Assembly (NCBI RefSeq): GCF_040958095.1
Contig: NC_091208.1
Span: forward strand, 15,208,952-15,272,951
Direction: 5' to 3'
Source of the DNA: Procambarus clarkii
Lineage: Eukaryota; Arthropoda; Malacostraca; Decapoda; Cambaridae
DNA length: 64,000 bases
The notes below the pieces were generated by a model that saw nothing but the letters and a program-made list of their open reading frames with translations, made no database searches and had not been told where the DNA came from. The first letter of the stretch is position 1. Each line of letters starts with the position of its first letter. The translations under genes were made by a program, and so were the position numbers. Shown in pieces: positions 62,536 through 64,000 of this stretch.

Positions 62536-63104
62536 AACATAAGAACTAAGACCCCACTTAGGGGCCTTGTGAGCCATTGGACCACCCACTGGAGGGGTGG
62601 CCTCTGAGAGGCCGCCCTGAGTGGATGGTTGGGTGTCCAGGCTGGGGCGATAGGGGGACTGGGGGTCTTAGCACCAGTGTGGGAGAATGAATGAAGTAGT
62701 AGGACTCCCCTGTTGAAAAGGGGGAGCACCGCTGGGGACGACACACCCTTCCTGCACTGGCCCGCGCTCGGCCTCCCTGGCTGCCCTGGTAGGTGGTATC
62801 CCTTGGTTCCAGGTCCCATCCCTTAAATACTGGTTTGCTGCATGGATGACGACTTGACTTCTCTTACCCAGGCTCATGGGGTGGGCGACCAGGCCCCTTA
62901 GTCGGACCGTCCTGGAAGACCGGGATCTGTAGCCCCCACTACAAGACCCGGTTTAGGCCCAGACCGGACTCTTCCTCCCTGCTCCCTTCCCTCCTCTGTG
63001 GTTGGGTCGAGCCCCTAGCCTGCTGTGGTGACCGTCTCGTCCCCTTGCACGGCTCCATCTCTTCTTGTGACTACTGCACCTTTTGACCCCGTCTCTCTCT
63101 AAAG
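62536..63104. other. GC-rich leader of the following LINE, no ORF supported
   Basis: C/T-rich sequence rises towards 63100 and probably represents the 5' UTR of the LINE whose ORF1 begins next. No clear ATG was found. Confidence 0.4.
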
Positions 63105-64000
63105 GTTCTCATCACCGTCCCCGCCACGCCGCTCTCGTATGCTCCCTTCTCACCTAATTCATTCCATGCTTTGTTTGGTCCTGCTATGTGGACTAAGTAC
63201 TTTGACCTCCAACCTTTGGATTCAACTCCTCCTGACGATTTTTCCCTTCATAGGCATCCTGTCGATTCCGTGGATGCCTCTCTCACCTTCAACCCCACTC
63301 GTCTAGGTACCCGTGTCGTTGCTGCTCCTTCTCAGGATGCGGCCACTCGCTTGGCTGCCTTATCCTGCCTTGGCGAGACCCCTGTTTGGGTGTCGAAGAA
63401 CGCTCGGTTGAATGCCAGTGTTGGCACTGTTCTCCTCCCGCATCATGTTGTGACTGGTATTAGGGATCTCAAGGACTGCCACGAGGATATCAAGCATATC
63501 CTCAAGGCCCAGGGTCATTCTGTCCTCCAGGTGGATACATTTACTCGTCCCCTTGTGGTCATCGCCGTCTGCCCCCTCGGGTTGTGAAGATTACCTTTGT
63601 CGGTAGGACCCTTCCGCCCTCTGTCATTCTTGCTGGTGCCAGATGCTCCGTTCAGGAGTATATTCCATCTCCTCGGCTCTGCACTAAGTGCTGGAGGTTT
63701 GGGCATGGTGCCCTCAAATGCTCTAGTCCTGTCTCTCTCTATTCCCTGTGTGGAAGCGAGGGTCACTCTAAGTTGGAGTGCACTTCTCCCCAGGCCCGCT
63801 GCCTCAATTGCGGTGAGGCCCAACCTACCTTCTCCTGTACGTGAATTCGTTACAAACTTGAGGCGGCTGTCCTCAACTTGAAGCACCGGGCCCGTTTGTC
63901 TTTTCCTGAGGCTTGGCGCCAAGTTCATCGTCTCCCCTCTTTCGCTGGTGTCTCCTATGCTCGCATGGTGCGTTCTTCCTCTCCTCGTCCTTCCCGCCTT
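63105..64000 (+). pseudogene. LINE ORF1 (Gag-like) with three zinc knuckles, partial
   Basis: Reads SYAPFSPNSFHALFGPAMW, KYFDLQPLDS, DDFSLHRHP, ETPVWVSKNARLNASVGTVL and VVTGIRDLKDCHEDIKHILK. After a frameshift near 63585 it continues VGRTLPPSVILAGARCSVQE, CTKCWRFGHGALKC, CGSEGHSKLEC and CLNCGEAQPTFSC. After an in-frame TGA (63841) come KLEAAVLNLKHRARLSF and SFAGVSYARMVRSSS to the window edge. Three Cys/His knuckles after an N-terminal LNASVG block are typical of jockey/CR1-type ORF1 proteins. It has no clear start, one frameshift and one stop. ORF2 would lie beyond the window. Confidence 0.78.

Overview
This is eukaryotic, repeat-saturated DNA, not a bacterial replicon. Several signs point to an arthropod, most likely a decapod crustacean: a multi-exon gene with GT-AG introns; TTAGG-type repeats inside a foldback element; tRNA-derived SINEs; and a dense mix of LINE, BEL/Pao, Penelope-like, hAT (ZBED5/SCAND3-like), mariner and gypsy remnants. 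The decapod assignment is an inference from repeat style and was not checked by any search.

The one host gene I can support lies on the minus strand, from exon a at 34712-34863 to the stop at 18431. It encodes a METTL27/WBSCR27-like SAM-dependent methyltransferase. Five exons join in perfect phase (152+116+93+113+72 nt, 182 codons including the stop). An upstream exon with the N-terminus is probably missing or unrecognised. Its introns and 3' flank are packed with minisatellites with units of 20, 26, 27, 33, 34, 35/36 and 42 bp. One array starts exactly at a splice donor. Another contains the last codons and the stop codon. The 3' flank is dominated by an ~8.2 kb array of a 34-bp unit (9531-17752).

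Layout. 1-3000: ORF1-type retroelement split by a nested RNase-H LINE with a 7-bp target duplication. 3735-5650: composite repeat with long inverted arms and a minisatellite core. 5930-7374: GC-rich tract ending in a gypsy RT fragment. 8267-8765: C-terminus of a hAT transposase. 8950-17750: two satellite arrays. 18431-34863: the METTL27-like gene, whose introns hold a mariner fragment, a Penelope-like GIY-YIG element with inverted flanks, a TTAGG-bearing foldback element and the large arrays. 35420-38830: two decayed transposase genes on the minus strand. 39370-40300: second copy of the 4-5 kb repeat. 40618-45790: decayed BEL/Pao element with a nested LINE fragment (9-bp target duplication). 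46680-47800: third copy of the composite repeat. 49640-50290: dispersed repeat found inverted around 57.3-61.7 kb. 51670-57270: SINEs and two ORF1-only elements with an 863-bp tandem duplication. 57567-58740: another ORF1-like pseudogene. 58919-61204: complete ORF1-only element bounded by a 12-bp target duplication. 61685-62540: LINE RT C-terminus (minus). 63105-64000: start of another LINE ORF1.

The most interesting candidate system is the ORF1-only family. It encodes an RNA-binding-type protein with one CCHC knuckle and has a short 3' UTR and a 3' tail, with no reverse transcriptase. At least three copies occur here, and two carry clear target-site duplications, so they appear to be mobilised in trans.
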